Assembly: GCA_947493165.1 (NCBI GenBank)
Contig: CANLPY010000001.1
Location: 1,650,501-1,714,500, forward strand
Direction of reading: 5' to 3'
DNA: 64,000 bases
From: an uncultured Erythrobacter sp.
Lineage (GTDB): Bacteria > Pseudomonadota > Alphaproteobacteria > Sphingomonadales > Sphingomonadaceae
Part shown: in pieces, positions 16,115-24,425 of the stretch
How the letters are laid out: every line of letters starts with the position of its first letter
Numbering within the stretch: the stretch's first letter is position 1
Translations under genes and position numbers: made by a program
Notes under the pieces: generated by a model
The model's input: the letters and a program-made list of their open reading frames with translations, nothing else
What the model was told of the DNA's origin: nothing
The model's database searches: none

Positions 16115-18303
16115 ACTCACCGCTTGATCTTATAGAGTTTAGTGGGCGGCAGAAAACGCCTTACATCCCTCAGGGTGAGGCGAGTGAATGTGCGCTTGCC
16201 TGTCTTGCGATGGTTGCAGGTTTCCATGGCTATCAAACTGATCTGATCACGCTGCGGCAGCGTTATGGCATGTCCTTGAAGGGCGCGAACCTAAAGCAGG
16301 TCATGCAGGTAGCGGAAGACATCGGTTTCAATGCTCGTCCCTTACGCGGTGAGATTGAAGACATGCCGCATCTTTCAATGCCAGCAATACTGCACTGGAA
16401 CCTCAATCATTTTGTCGTTCTCACCGCTGTGACAGGCGGGGTGCGCGGCAAACGCTACCACATCAACGATCCGGCTCGCGGCGCTATTGTGCTCACTGAA
16501 GAGGAAGTGTCGCGCCAGTGGACCGGCGTTGCGCTTGATCTGCTTCGGTCAGAGAGCTTCAAGCCCAAGATTGAGCGCAAACAGCTCAATATCACTCAGC
16601 TGTGGTCGAAGATGTCAGGCTTTTGGGGCACGATCCGTCAGGTCGTGCTGCTATCGCTTGTCCTGCAACTCGTGGTACTGGCAACGCCGTTCTTCCTGCA
16701 GATATCGATCGATACGGTGTTTCCGGCGTTCGACACCGATTTGCTGCTTATGCTCGCGCTTGGCTTTGGCGGGCTGACGGTCATCAATTTCATGGCGAGT
16801 TGGCTGCGCTCGCTGATCCTGGTCACGCTCAGCAACTCGCTATCCTATCAGGTGATCGTCAACCTGTTCCGTCACCTAGTTCGCCTGCCGCTCGACTATT
16901 TTGAGAAGCGGCATGTCGGTGACATCATCTCGCGCTTCGGTTCCACCCAGCCCATCAGCCAGCTGATCAGCCAAGGCATGATTGCTGCCTTTGTTGATGG
17001 CTTAATGGCGCTGCTGACGCTCGCTTTGATGTTCGTTTACTCACCGCTGCTTGGCGGTGTCGCGTGTGCTGCGCTCGGCGTGTACGTCGCGCTCCGACTT
17101 GCTTTCTTGCAAGCGATCAAGCTGCGCAATCTCGATGTCATCACCACGATGGCGAAAGAGAACACAAACTTTATCGAGAGTGTGCGCGGTATTTCCGCGA
17201 TCAAAGCCTTCGGGCAAGAAGGCAATCGCCAGAGGCTGTGGCAGAAGTCGAAAGCAGACGCCGTCAACGCACAGATCAAGCTTGGACGGTTGTCGGCAGG
17301 ATTTGATGCGCTGGGACAGTTCGTCGTTGCTGTTGAGCGGGTGATCTTCGTCTACATCGCGATCACCCTTGCCTTCGACTCTATCCTTACTGTCGGCATG
17401 ATCTTCGCATTCCAAGCCTACAAGCAACAGTTCCTGGATGCTGGCATGCGGCTTACCGAGCAGGTGATCAACTATCAGATCGTCAAGGTCCACCTCACAC
17501 GTATCTCTGACATTGCTCTTTCGCCGCTAGAAGAAGGCGAGGCCCAGAAAAGCAATGAAGACCCTGACTTCTCGCAGCCGCTGATGCTTGAGCGCGTCAT
17601 GTACCGTTACGGCGTGAATGAACCGATGGTACTCCAAGGCATCAACCTAAAGATTGAGCCAGGCGAGTTCATCGCCATCACTGGACCATCAGGCGGCGGC
17701 AAGACCACCCTGATGAAAATCCTGATGGGACTGTTTGAGCCAAGCCAAGGTGCAGTGCGACTGGGTGAGAGGCCCATCACCTCCTATCGCAAGATCAAAT
17801 ATCGCCAAGCAATTGGCTCGGTTGCTCAGGGAGATACGCTTTACGCTGGATCGCTCGCCCAAAACATCTCCTTCTTCGATCCAGAGATCGACATGGAACG
17901 TGTGCGTGAAGTTGCGCGCCAAGCCCATATTGACGCTGAGATCGAGGCTATGCCGATGGGTTATGAGACGTTGGTTGGCGATATGGGATCGGTATTATCC
18001 GGTGGTCAGCTTCAGCGCGTATTGCTGGCACGGGCGCTCTATCCCAATCCCAATGTCCTGATCCTCGACGAAGGCACTGCCAATCTCGATGCAGAAAACG
18101 AGGATAAAATCCTCGCCACACTCAAAGAGCTAGGCATCACGCGTATCGCCGTTGCTCATAGACCAGCGACGCTCGAGGCCGCCACTCGGATTGCTGTTGT
18201 CCGCAACGGCACCATTAGAATTACGGACGTAGCACCCGAAATACGAGATTTGCTCAAGGCCGCTCGTCAACCAAAGCATCCAATCGAAGGGTCTGGAAAC
18301 TAA
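16111..18303 (+). CDS. C39 peptidase-containing ABC transporter (bacteriocin processing and export)
   Basis: 730 residues from the ATG at 16111, which overlaps the previous stop by four bases. The N-terminal C39 peptidase has a complete active site: QGEASECALAC with Cys27, LNHFVVL with His100 and INDPARG with Asp120. Such domains cut double-glycine leaders during export. Six membrane helices follow (about 180-440). The ATPase has GPSGGGKTT (about 527), the signature LSGGQLQR (about 630) and Walker B VLILDEG. The substrate encoded 100 bases downstream carries exactly the leader such a peptidase recognises, so this is the processing exporter for that protein. Confidence 0.95.
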   Translation: MNSPLDLIEFSGRQKTPYIPQGEASECALACLAMVAGFHGYQTDLITLRQRYGMSLKGANLKQVMQVAEDIGFNARPLRGEIEDMPHLSMPAILHWNLNHFVVLTAVTGGVRGKRYHINDPARGAIVLTEEEVSRQWTGVALDLLRSESFKPKIERKQLNITQLWSKMSGFWGTIRQVVLLSLVLQLVVLATPFFLQISIDTVFPAFDTDLLLMLALGFGGLTVINFMASWLRSLILVTLSNSLSYQVIVNLFRHLVRLPLDYFEKRHVGDIISRFGSTQPISQLISQGMIAAFVDGLMALLTLALMFVYSPLLGGVACAALGVYVALRLAFLQAIKLRNLDVITTMAKENTNFIESVRGISAIKAFGQEGNRQRLWQKSKADAVNAQIKLGRLSAGFDALGQFVVAVERVIFVYIAITLAFDSILTVGMIFAFQAYKQQFLDAGMRLTEQVINYQIVKVHLTRISDIALSPLEEGEAQKSNEDPDFSQPLMLERVMYRYGVNEPMVLQGINLKIEPGEFIAITGPSGGGKTTLMKILMGLFEPSQGAVRLGERPITSYRKIKYRQAIGSVAQGDTLYAGSLAQNISFFDPEIDMERVREVARQAHIDAEIEAMPMGYETLVGDMGSVLSGGQLQRVLLARALYPNPNVLILDEGTANLDAENEDKILATLKELGITRIAVAHRPATLEAATRIAVVRNGTIRITDVAPEIRDLLKAARQPKHPIEGSGN

Positions 18304-18312
18304 CAAAATTCT

Positions 18313-18329
18313 CAACCCTCATAGGGTTG
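18313..18329 (+). other. Hairpin in the leader between exporter and substrate genes
   Basis: CAACCCTCATAGGGTTG is a perfect 7-bp stem with a CAT loop, 10 bases after the transporter stop. No T-run follows, so it looks more like an RNA stabiliser or processing site that could set different levels for exporter and substrate than a terminator. Confidence 0.4.
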
Positions 18330-18406
18330 GTAGCCTGGCGAAGATCTTTCGCGCTGTCGTCGTCAGGATAAGGAAGTTGCGCGGATATCAAACTGAGGAA
18401 AAAACT

Positions 18407-19267
18407 ATGAACTTACAATTCGCGGACCCTGGATTTAGGTCACTTTCCAAGACCGAACTTCACTGGGTAAGTGGCGGAAATGGAGAAGACGATTCGGAGT
18501 CCGATAACGTAATTATCGTCGAAGCGGAGCGTCCTTCTGTAAACGAAGGTGGAGGCGGAAGTGGAAGCGCTGCGCTTTTAATTCCACTATCATTCTTGAC
18601 GTCGGCAAACGACGGTGATCCCGGTGGATCAGATGCGTTTGGAGGGGAGCTCACATACGTAGTTGATAACCAGCTGACAGCTGAAGATCAGGCACAGTTA
18701 GCCGATTTCCTCGAGCCACTAATCGCCGGCATTCAGGAATTGATCGATGAATATGGAGACTTCGAAGTCACACTCCCGAATGGTGACAAGATAACTGGGA
18801 CTCAGTTGCTCAATTCACTCGGGAAAACGTTTGATCTTATTGAAGCTGGGGCTATCGTAAGCGCCGCTGCGAACGGTGATCCATTCGTAGCTGATACCGC
18901 AGGGTTTCTAGTAAGTCTTGGTGTTGCAGCGGGTCTCGCGGCCAGCGCTGCTCCTCTGACTGTCCTTATTGCTTCCACTGCAGCAGGTGCACTAACCACG
19001 CTGTTGGTCGCAGCAGTCATCGATAAGTATGAAGACAACCTTAGAAGTGGAATTGACTCGTTCTCATCTGGCTTAGTCGATCAATTTAATGATTCGATGG
19101 GAATTGACCCCAACGATAGTCTTTTAGATCAGATGAGGGACTTTCTAGATAACTTCGGACCGTCACTTCCATTTGATATTCAAGACATATTACAAAGAGA
19201 AATATCGATTAGAGAGAGCATCGAAGAATCTGTGGATAACACGGGACCACACCCTCAATTCATATAA
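18407..19267 (+). CDS. Double-glycine-leader secreted protein, putative large bacteriocin
   Basis: 286 residues from the ATG at 18407 with GAGGAA 7 bases upstream. Residues 13-24 (LSKTELHWVSGG) fit the double-glycine leader rule LSxxELxxVxGG, so cleavage after Gly24 would release a 262-residue product through the adjacent C39 exporter. The mature N-terminus is acidic and then glycine-rich (VNEGGGGSGS). The centre has long hydrophobic stretches (AGFLVSLGVAAGLAASAAPL and TVLIASTAAGALTTLLVAAVI, about 165-205), which could insert in a membrane. The C-terminus is polar and acidic. Most double-glycine bacteriocins are under 100 residues, so this length is unusual. Killing activity is inferred from the export system and hydrophobic core, not seen. 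No homologue is recognised. Confidence 0.8.
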   Translation: MNLQFADPGFRSLSKTELHWVSGGNGEDDSESDNVIIVEAERPSVNEGGGGSGSAALLIPLSFLTSANDGDPGGSDAFGGELTYVVDNQLTAEDQAQLADFLEPLIAGIQELIDEYGDFEVTLPNGDKITGTQLLNSLGKTFDLIEAGAIVSAAANGDPFVADTAGFLVSLGVAAGLAASAAPLTVLIASTAAGALTTLLVAAVIDKYEDNLRSGIDSFSSGLVDQFNDSMGIDPNDSLLDQMRDFLDNFGPSLPFDIQDILQREISIRESIEESVDNTGPHPQFI

Positions 19268-19275
19268 GCTTTCTT

Positions 19276-19307
19276 ATTCGGCTCAGGTGATTTCACCTGG
19301 GCCGAAT
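19276..19307 (+). terminator. Hairpin after the double-glycine protein gene
   Basis: ATTCGGCTCAGGTG pairs with CACCTGGGCCGAAT with one mismatch, a strong stem 9 bases after the stop. The T-run behind it is poor (GTTAGTATG), so it may be a partial terminator or a 3'-end stabiliser that lowers expression of the following genes. Confidence 0.6.
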
Positions 19308-19327
19308 GTTAGTATGACGGATTAAAG

Positions 19328-19621
19328 ATGGAACGAGACACAGAACTCAGCAAATGCCCCTCCTGCGGAACACGTATTGGTCTTTGGCAAGCAAGCTTTG
19401 CGGGAAAACACAAACCGTTCACCTGCCGAGGGTGTGGTCAAAGGATCGAGAAAACTAAGGTCCACCCAGCACTTGCATTGGGCGCAGTTTTTTCGTTCGG
19501 GTTGGCAAAATTACGGACTGACGACGTTCTGTTCCTGACAGGATTTTTCATAGTCCTTGCTCTCGGACTGATCATCGTGTCACTACATCGGACCCCCATT
19601 GCCATGGTTCAAGATGATTAA
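19328..19621 (+). CDS. Zinc-ribbon membrane protein, candidate immunity protein
   Basis: 97 residues. The N-terminal half is a zinc ribbon (CPSC near residue 9, CRGC near 34). The C-terminal half has two hydrophobic stretches (LALGAVFSFGLAKL and VLFLTGFFIVLALGLIIVSL), so the ribbon is held on the inner membrane. The stop overlaps the start of the next gene in ATGATTAA, so the two are coupled. Small membrane proteins encoded just after a bacteriocin are commonly its immunity factor; the position supports that reading, but the sequence does not match a known immunity family. Confidence 0.65.
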   Translation: MERDTELSKCPSCGTRIGLWQASFAGKHKPFTCRGCGQRIEKTKVHPALALGAVFSFGLAKLRTDDVLFLTGFFIVLALGLIIVSLHRTPIAMVQDD

Positions 19622-21299
19622 AAATTACAGTTTGTTCTTTGCCGTTCTTGCAATCTTCTCAATATCACCATTAACCGCACAAACGTTACCGGCAACGTAT
19701 AACCGAATTGCCGTAAGCCCTGACGCTCGTTTTGCACTTTTATGGAACGAGAGCCTCACATCTCCTGCAAAGAGAAAAGCTCGCAGCGGTGTCCTAGCTT
19801 TGATGGATTTGCGCAGCGGAATGCTGCGCGAACGAGAGCTTCCTCGTCCAATACAATTCATTCAATGGTTTGATGAGGGTGATAGATTTGCGATCAAGTT
19901 TGATGCATTCCTCAGCGTCGTCACGTCCGAGTTCAAAGTGATCGACCACATGAGGCTGACGCCACGACAACAAATGATATCGTGGACCCCTCTGTCCTAT
20001 CTCTCAGAACAAAATTTAGAGGAATTTCGCGACCTCCAAAAAAATTACTTGCCAAAGGGACGGAGCCCATTGGCAAGTACGCGGACAGCATGGCATAGCA
20101 ATGTAGGAGATACCGTCACGTTTGAGACCCTCCGCGCTCCCCTTCTGGCCTACCCCCCGGTTTCCAAATGGCACTACGATGAAAAAAGTTATTGGTACCT
20201 TGCAGGCGCATTAGGTGCTTATCAGTTCAACCACCCTTGCTATGCAAACGTTGGCAAGCATTTCCGTCCGCTAATCAACTACCAAACAGGCGCACTAAGC
20301 GGATGCTTTTCACATACTAAAGCAATATCAAATGGCATCAGAGAGCGAAGCGATGCGGTACCTCGAACGCGAAACCACGCTTTTCAAGGTAAGCAAATTT
20401 TAGATGCATTCGCCAATGAGAAGGGACTCTATTTTTTGCTTCACGAGGCAGATGGCCAACAATTCGTCTCGAGCAGATTAGGCAACCAAGGAGTCGAGTT
20501 TCAGATTGGCGATGCAAATGAAGCGATTCGTGCCGAGCACTCAAATCGTCGGTCATTCAAATACCTTGGATATTCCGGCTCTGAAGTGCCTTTTGGGTTT
20601 CTGCGATCAAAACCACGGGCAAGTACGGTGCTAATTAGGTTTCATGGTGGACCGGGAGCGAATCCCTTGGGTGATTTTCCCAACCGTTTGGACACGCAGA
20701 TCATGAGAGAAAACATCGATCTACTTGATGTCTTTGGTCCTGGATCGATTGGTAGTGGGGAAGCCGCGGCAAACGCTCTGGCACGCGATCAGAGTAAATT
20801 TCGTTCTCGTCTATTTAGTGAAATAGCAAACTGGTTGGCCAAGCGGAACTATAGAAAAATCATCGTCTATGGCCAGAGCTTCGGCGGGCCATATGCCGCC
20901 CACTTTGGCTCTTACATTAATGAGTATGAACCTCATATTTTTCTATCCGCGCCTGCATTAAATTTTCAAGCCAACACACTTATCACGGGAGGGGCATACG
21001 AGACAGAGGGCCCGCTTATCGGCCTATCGGCCCAACAGAATTTTGAACGCGCAATGTTTGGACCGAATTATGCAAATCGCACTAAATTTCAAAAATTTAG
21101 TGGAGACGCGAGGAGGCTTGTGTGCGAACTTCCTAACGTGAGGATTCTCTATGGCGGCCAAGATAAGCGGACCCCACCGCTCAGCTTTGCGGAATGTTAT
21201 GAAGCAAAGCCAGAAGTCATAGTGTTTGAGAACGAAGATCATGGGTCGTTATATAGTAGTAAAGATTTTGTGGAACGTCTGCTGTCCCTAATAAGGTAA
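19614..21299 (+). CDS. Secreted S9-type alpha/beta hydrolase (prolyl oligopeptidase-like)
   Basis: 561 residues from the ATG at 19614, overlapping the previous gene by 8 bases. A signal peptide (LFFAVLAIFSISPLTA before Q) sends it to the periplasm. The first 330 residues are strand-rich, as in the propeller of S9 peptidases. The catalytic domain has an oxyanion turn RFHGGPGANP, nucleophile GQSFGG (Ser422), Asp517 in GGQDKRTPP and His543 in NEDHGSLY. It is thus a complete Ser-Asp-His hydrolase. Within the bacteriocin locus it could mature, trim or inactivate the secreted protein. S9 isopeptidases accompany lasso peptides in related bacteria, but no lasso cyclase genes are here. The exact substrate is unknown. 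Confidence 0.85.
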   Translation: MIKNYSLFFAVLAIFSISPLTAQTLPATYNRIAVSPDARFALLWNESLTSPAKRKARSGVLALMDLRSGMLRERELPRPIQFIQWFDEGDRFAIKFDAFLSVVTSEFKVIDHMRLTPRQQMISWTPLSYLSEQNLEEFRDLQKNYLPKGRSPLASTRTAWHSNVGDTVTFETLRAPLLAYPPVSKWHYDEKSYWYLAGALGAYQFNHPCYANVGKHFRPLINYQTGALSGCFSHTKAISNGIRERSDAVPRTRNHAFQGKQILDAFANEKGLYFLLHEADGQQFVSSRLGNQGVEFQIGDANEAIRAEHSNRRSFKYLGYSGSEVPFGFLRSKPRASTVLIRFHGGPGANPLGDFPNRLDTQIMRENIDLLDVFGPGSIGSGEAAANALARDQSKFRSRLFSEIANWLAKRNYRKIIVYGQSFGGPYAAHFGSYINEYEPHIFLSAPALNFQANTLITGGAYETEGPLIGLSAQQNFERAMFGPNYANRTKFQKFSGDARRLVCELPNVRILYGGQDKRTPPLSFAECYEAKPEVIVFENEDHGSLYSSKDFVERLLSLIR

Positions 21300-21521
21300 A
21301 TTTGATCTAGGGGAAATATAGAAGGGCTACTCTTCGCAAAGCTAATATCACTGCAGAGGGGTTTTCTGTGCAACACTGAAGAAAGGCTGTGCAAATCGGA
21401 GTTGTTTCAAAACGTTTGATCGTACAATGCCCCGCCATATCTACATCGGCCATATGTCCGTTTTCACCCCCAGTGTCGGTCATCCGTTGCTACCGTGGAT
21501 CGATCCGAAAGCTGACGTTGA

Positions 21522-21779
21522 TCAAATATCGATTTTGTTTGGAAATCCTGAGATTGCCGCTGCGAATAGCTCAACGGGATCGGCCTCCATCGCTTTTGCT
21601 AGAACATAAAATTCCAGAACGTCGATGCGACGTTGACCCCGTTCAATGTTGCTGATGAAGCTTTGATCTTTCCCAAGCCTTGAAGCCAGGTCGACCTGCC
21701 TCAATCCAGCATTATGTCGAGCTGAAACCATGGCTTCTACTAGCTTTTCATTTGCTTCAGAGAAAAGGGATTTCGACAT
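21522..21779 (-). CDS. XRE-family helix-turn-helix regulator
   Basis: 85 residues, almost entirely one XRE domain: VEAMVSARHNAGLRQVDLA then SRLGKDQSFISNIERGQRRI, with the recognition helix QSFISNIERG near 40-50, and DVLEFYVLAKAMEADPVELF closing the fold. It is the size of a simple Cro/CI-type regulator. It is divergent from the zinc-ribbon surface protein gene and is the only obvious transcription factor in the element. It is therefore a candidate controller of integration or of the cargo. Confidence 0.88.
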   Translation of the reverse strand: MSKSLFSEANEKLVEAMVSARHNAGLRQVDLASRLGKDQSFISNIERGQRRIDVLEFYVLAKAMEADPVELFAAAISGFPNKIDI

Positions 21780-21865
21780 TTCAGCCCATCATTCAGGATG
21801 AGCGTTTGCCTACATGCGATTTTCGGATATGCAGTTTTTACATATTCAATGTCATGGGGTTGGCA

Positions 21866-22579
21866 ATGGTTGAGTACACCGAAAAGGAATGTAGTGATTG
21901 TCTGGGGCTGTTCCCGGCAAACCGGCTCAAGAGAGAGTCGGTTTCAAAACAAACAGGCTCAAGCGTTAGGGGTGTAGACTTTCGTGTTGAGGGCGACCTG
22001 CTGAATCCCGCCAGAACTCGATCATATTATCAGCAAGTTGAGCTGCTTCTGTGCCGAGATTGCCGCAGCCGTAGACGCTACGGGGCAATAAAGCGGTTCT
22101 TTGGATGCCTACTCCTTCTTGTCACAGCCGGATTTGTTGGGCTTGCCGGGATAGCTTGGTACGTCAGTAGTGCATCTACAAGTTCAGCTGACCGGCAGGA
22201 TGTATCAGTGGCGCAAGCCAACATTCCACCAAATCCTGCCGGGGCAATTCAACAAGATCAACTGGATAGCCAAGAAGCGGATATTGACGTCGGTCATGAC
22301 CAAGACATCTTGGAAGATGATCGTGTTCCACAAAACATCATCGAAAATATATCCGATCCGACCAATGAAAGCTCTCCAGAAGTCCCAATGGATAATCTCG
22401 AAGGCTTCGTTGAAGAGGCAATAACTAGCGGGACCGCCGTTCGATGGAACCGAGACGGTATTTCCGGCTATGTCGTCCCTTCTGAAGCAAATGAAGTGGG
22501 TTGCCGAGACTACTACTTCACGGATGATGACCAGCCGGAATGGCGTTCAACAACCCAACGTCATTGTCCGACGGATTGA
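21866..22579 (+). CDS. Membrane-anchored protein: zinc-ribbon-like N-terminus, one TM helix, surface-antigen-like C-terminus
   Basis: 237 residues from the ATG at 21866 (GGGG 7 bases upstream; an ATG at 21854 is also possible). The cytoplasmic part has paired cysteines (CSDC near residue 8, CRDC near 64) followed by RRRYGAIKR. A single hydrophobic helix (FFGCLLLLVTAGFVGLAGIAWYV, about 77-99) leads to a long acidic linker. The last 50 residues (GTAVRWNRDGISGYVVPSEA, then GCRDYYFT and RHCPTD) follow the GxxVxWxNxxxGxxG...CRDY pattern of rickettsial 17-kDa/RT0821-type surface-antigen domains. The combination of an internal ribbon and an external antigen-like domain is unusual. Function unknown. 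The antigen-domain call is by pattern. Confidence 0.65.
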   Translation: MVEYTEKECSDCLGLFPANRLKRESVSKQTGSSVRGVDFRVEGDLLNPARTRSYYQQVELLLCRDCRSRRRYGAIKRFFGCLLLLVTAGFVGLAGIAWYVSSASTSSADRQDVSVAQANIPPNPAGAIQQDQLDSQEADIDVGHDQDILEDDRVPQNIIENISDPTNESSPEVPMDNLEGFVEEAITSGTAVRWNRDGISGYVVPSEANEVGCRDYYFTDDDQPEWRSTTQRHCPTD

Positions 22580-22585
22580 AGAACG

Positions 22586-22948
22586 TCAGCCTGCTTTCTC
22601 AAAGCGTTTTCGGATGTACGCTGAGGCTATTTGCAGCTGTTCATCAAGCTTTCCAGCGAGTGCCATTCCCCGAACTTCACACAAAGCGTGTTCGACTTCA
22701 TCAAGGTTCTGGCATTCGATGGAGACCATTCCCTTTTGGAGCTCGATCACTTGCTTCCCGTATTTGATCGGAAGGTAATAGGTTCCCTCAGCAGACATCC
22801 AGAGCCAAGCTGCTCGCGGCCTTTGTCCTTCGATGATCTGCCGAACATAACCTATCTGCTGGTCGATCCGATGGACCAACCGCTCACGACGTTGGACTTC
22901 TGGAGATACAGTCTTCGGACGGCTTTTTGATGTGAACTTTAGTTTCAT
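22586..22948 (-). CDS. DUF6641-like small protein
   Basis: 120 residues from the ATG at 22948, which has a near-perfect AAAGGAGG 6 bases upstream. The sequence begins KLKFTSKSRPKTVSPEVQRR and contains WMSAEGTYYLPIKYGKQVIELQKGMVSIE. This order (basic start, trimmed helix, WxxxxGxxYLxIKYGxxxIELxKGxxxIE) is what I recall for the DUF6641 family of integrated elements. Its function is unknown. The gene lies just downstream of the integrase on the same strand, with 58 bases between them. Confidence 0.55.
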   Translation of the reverse strand: MKLKFTSKSRPKTVSPEVQRRERLVHRIDQQIGYVRQIIEGQRPRAAWLWMSAEGTYYLPIKYGKQVIELQKGMVSIECQNLDEVEHALCEVRGMALAGKLDEQLQIASAYIRKRFEKAG

Positions 22949-23006
22949 CGGGTTCCTCCTTTGATGATTGCTGGAAGTCCCTTTGAAACTGTGGTGAGAC
23001 AACGGC

Positions 23007-24311
23007 TCAGTTGGTCAACCAACCAAATTCAGTCTTCTTCCCGGAACTGGAGGAGCTTTTCCTACCATGAGAACGAGCCCGTGACTTGGTCAGCTCTTCA
23101 GCTGCCGAGACGTTTGTCGTGTGACCATAGTGCTTTTCCAACATCGACACTGAGGTCCCCATATTCTGAGCTAAAACGTAGTGGTTGGTTCCTTCGAGAA
23201 GCCTGAAGGTGGCATATGTGTGTCTGAGGGAATAAACCGTCCGCTTGTCACCGAACGAGTCGAATTCAACTCCTGCTGATCGGATCAGGGAATTGAACGA
23301 CTTCTTGAAGCTCTTGATCGGACTTCCGTCCGGGTGGCTGAAGATATAACTGTCTGGGGAAGGTTCAGTCTTCGTCCCATTGATATTCGAGAGCTCCTCC
23401 GTTCGAAGTTCGAGTAATCTTCGAAAGTACTTTTTCACATCTGTGTTCCGAGCCACGACCTCTCGTACTCCAGTCTTTCCTCGAACCGTCAGAACGACGA
23501 ACGACTCCCCTTCACCGTCTCCAAGTTCCTCTCGGATATCCCTCCATTTCAATCCATGAGCTTCGCCGACACGGATGCCAGTATTGCCGAGGATCAGAAC
23601 ATAGTCCCTCAGCATAGAACGGTCTCTGAGGGTCTTTCCGTTCGTTACCTTGATGAACTCCCGAAGATGTCGAACCAGCGTTCTCCACGCTTGAGAATCG
23701 AAATGAGGACGTCTTGAGGCTTGGGTCTTAATTCGAGGAAATTTCGGAAGCTCGTCGATGAAGCCAGCTTCAATACACCAGTTCAAAAAGTGTCTGAGAT
23801 CGGACTGAATCCGCTTGATCGAATTTTCAGACAGCGAACCCTTAGTCGATTGTTTCGATAGCTCATCGTAGAGCTGTGTGATCGTTCTGGTGTCGAGCTG
23901 ATCGAAAGTCTTCTTTTCCAGAAATGATCGACATCTATCAATCAATAGCAACTTGTAGTGGAGGGACAGCACTGAACGCTGGCTGTCGAATCTATCGACG
24001 TATTCATCGATAGCCTTTCCGATCCTTTGTCCTTGCTGTTCAGGACCACTCAGAATCCTCACCAGTTCCTTGTGATAAAGATCATCAGCAAACTTGTAGG
24101 CTTCGTGTTCGTCAGTCGTTCGGGTGGATCGGTTGATGTATCCCTTCCGTCCGGGAATCTTCAGTCGGCACATCCATGTGGGCTTTTTGTAGTCCTCACG
24201 GATGTAGAGATAGATAGCTCCGTCCTTGAAAGTTCTCGAAACGAGTGAGGTTTTTTCTGAGTTGACCAGAGCTTGGTCGTTCGAACCTGATCTTTGAGAC
24301 CGTGTCATCAC
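23007..24311 (-). CDS. int: Tyrosine recombinase / integrase of the element
   Basis: 434 residues from a GTG at 24311 or ATG at 24308. An N-terminal arm-binding region is followed by a SAM-like core-binding domain (about 100-200). The catalytic domain has TGIRVGEAHGLKW with the first Arg, VRGKTGVREV with the catalytic Lys, YSLRHTYATF with the second Arg, and GTSVSMLEKHYGH with the nucleophile Tyr395. The His usually before LRH (as in HDLRH) is a Tyr here, a tolerated variation. It lies 114 bases from attR, next to its target tRNA-Gly, and reads away from it. This is the integrase that made the 49-bp duplication. Confidence 0.95.
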   Translation of the reverse strand: MMTRSQRSGSNDQALVNSEKTSLVSRTFKDGAIYLYIREDYKKPTWMCRLKIPGRKGYINRSTRTTDEHEAYKFADDLYHKELVRILSGPEQQGQRIGKAIDEYVDRFDSQRSVLSLHYKLLLIDRCRSFLEKKTFDQLDTRTITQLYDELSKQSTKGSLSENSIKRIQSDLRHFLNWCIEAGFIDELPKFPRIKTQASRRPHFDSQAWRTLVRHLREFIKVTNGKTLRDRSMLRDYVLILGNTGIRVGEAHGLKWRDIREELGDGEGESFVVLTVRGKTGVREVVARNTDVKKYFRRLLELRTEELSNINGTKTEPSPDSYIFSHPDGSPIKSFKKSFNSLIRSAGVEFDSFGDKRTVYSLRHTYATFRLLEGTNHYVLAQNMGTSVSMLEKHYGHTTNVSAAEELTKSRARSHGRKSSSSSGKKTEFGWLTN

Positions 24312-24340
24312 GTTATCAACCCCAAGCGAGTTCCCCTAGA

Positions 24341-24356
24341 ATTCGGATATCCGAAT
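24341..24356. promoter_or_regulatory. Perfect 16-bp palindrome before the integrase gene
   Basis: ATTCGGATATCCGAAT is its own reverse complement and lies 30 bases upstream of the integrase start, between it and attR. The place suits an operator for a repressor of integration or an excisionase/integrase arm site. The protein that binds it is unknown; the XRE regulator of the element is one candidate. Confidence 0.5.
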
Positions 24357-24425
24357 ATGATCCGAACATGCACGAATTCAGCCTCCGAGAAAACTGGAGT
24401 ATGCAAAAGCATTGATATTAGTGAG

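Noticed and set aside
14869..21299. Lasso-peptide cluster, suggested by the S9-type hydrolase
   Set aside because: No asparagine-synthetase-like cyclase, transglutaminase-like protease or short precursor is present; the GG-leader/C39 system explains the locus better.
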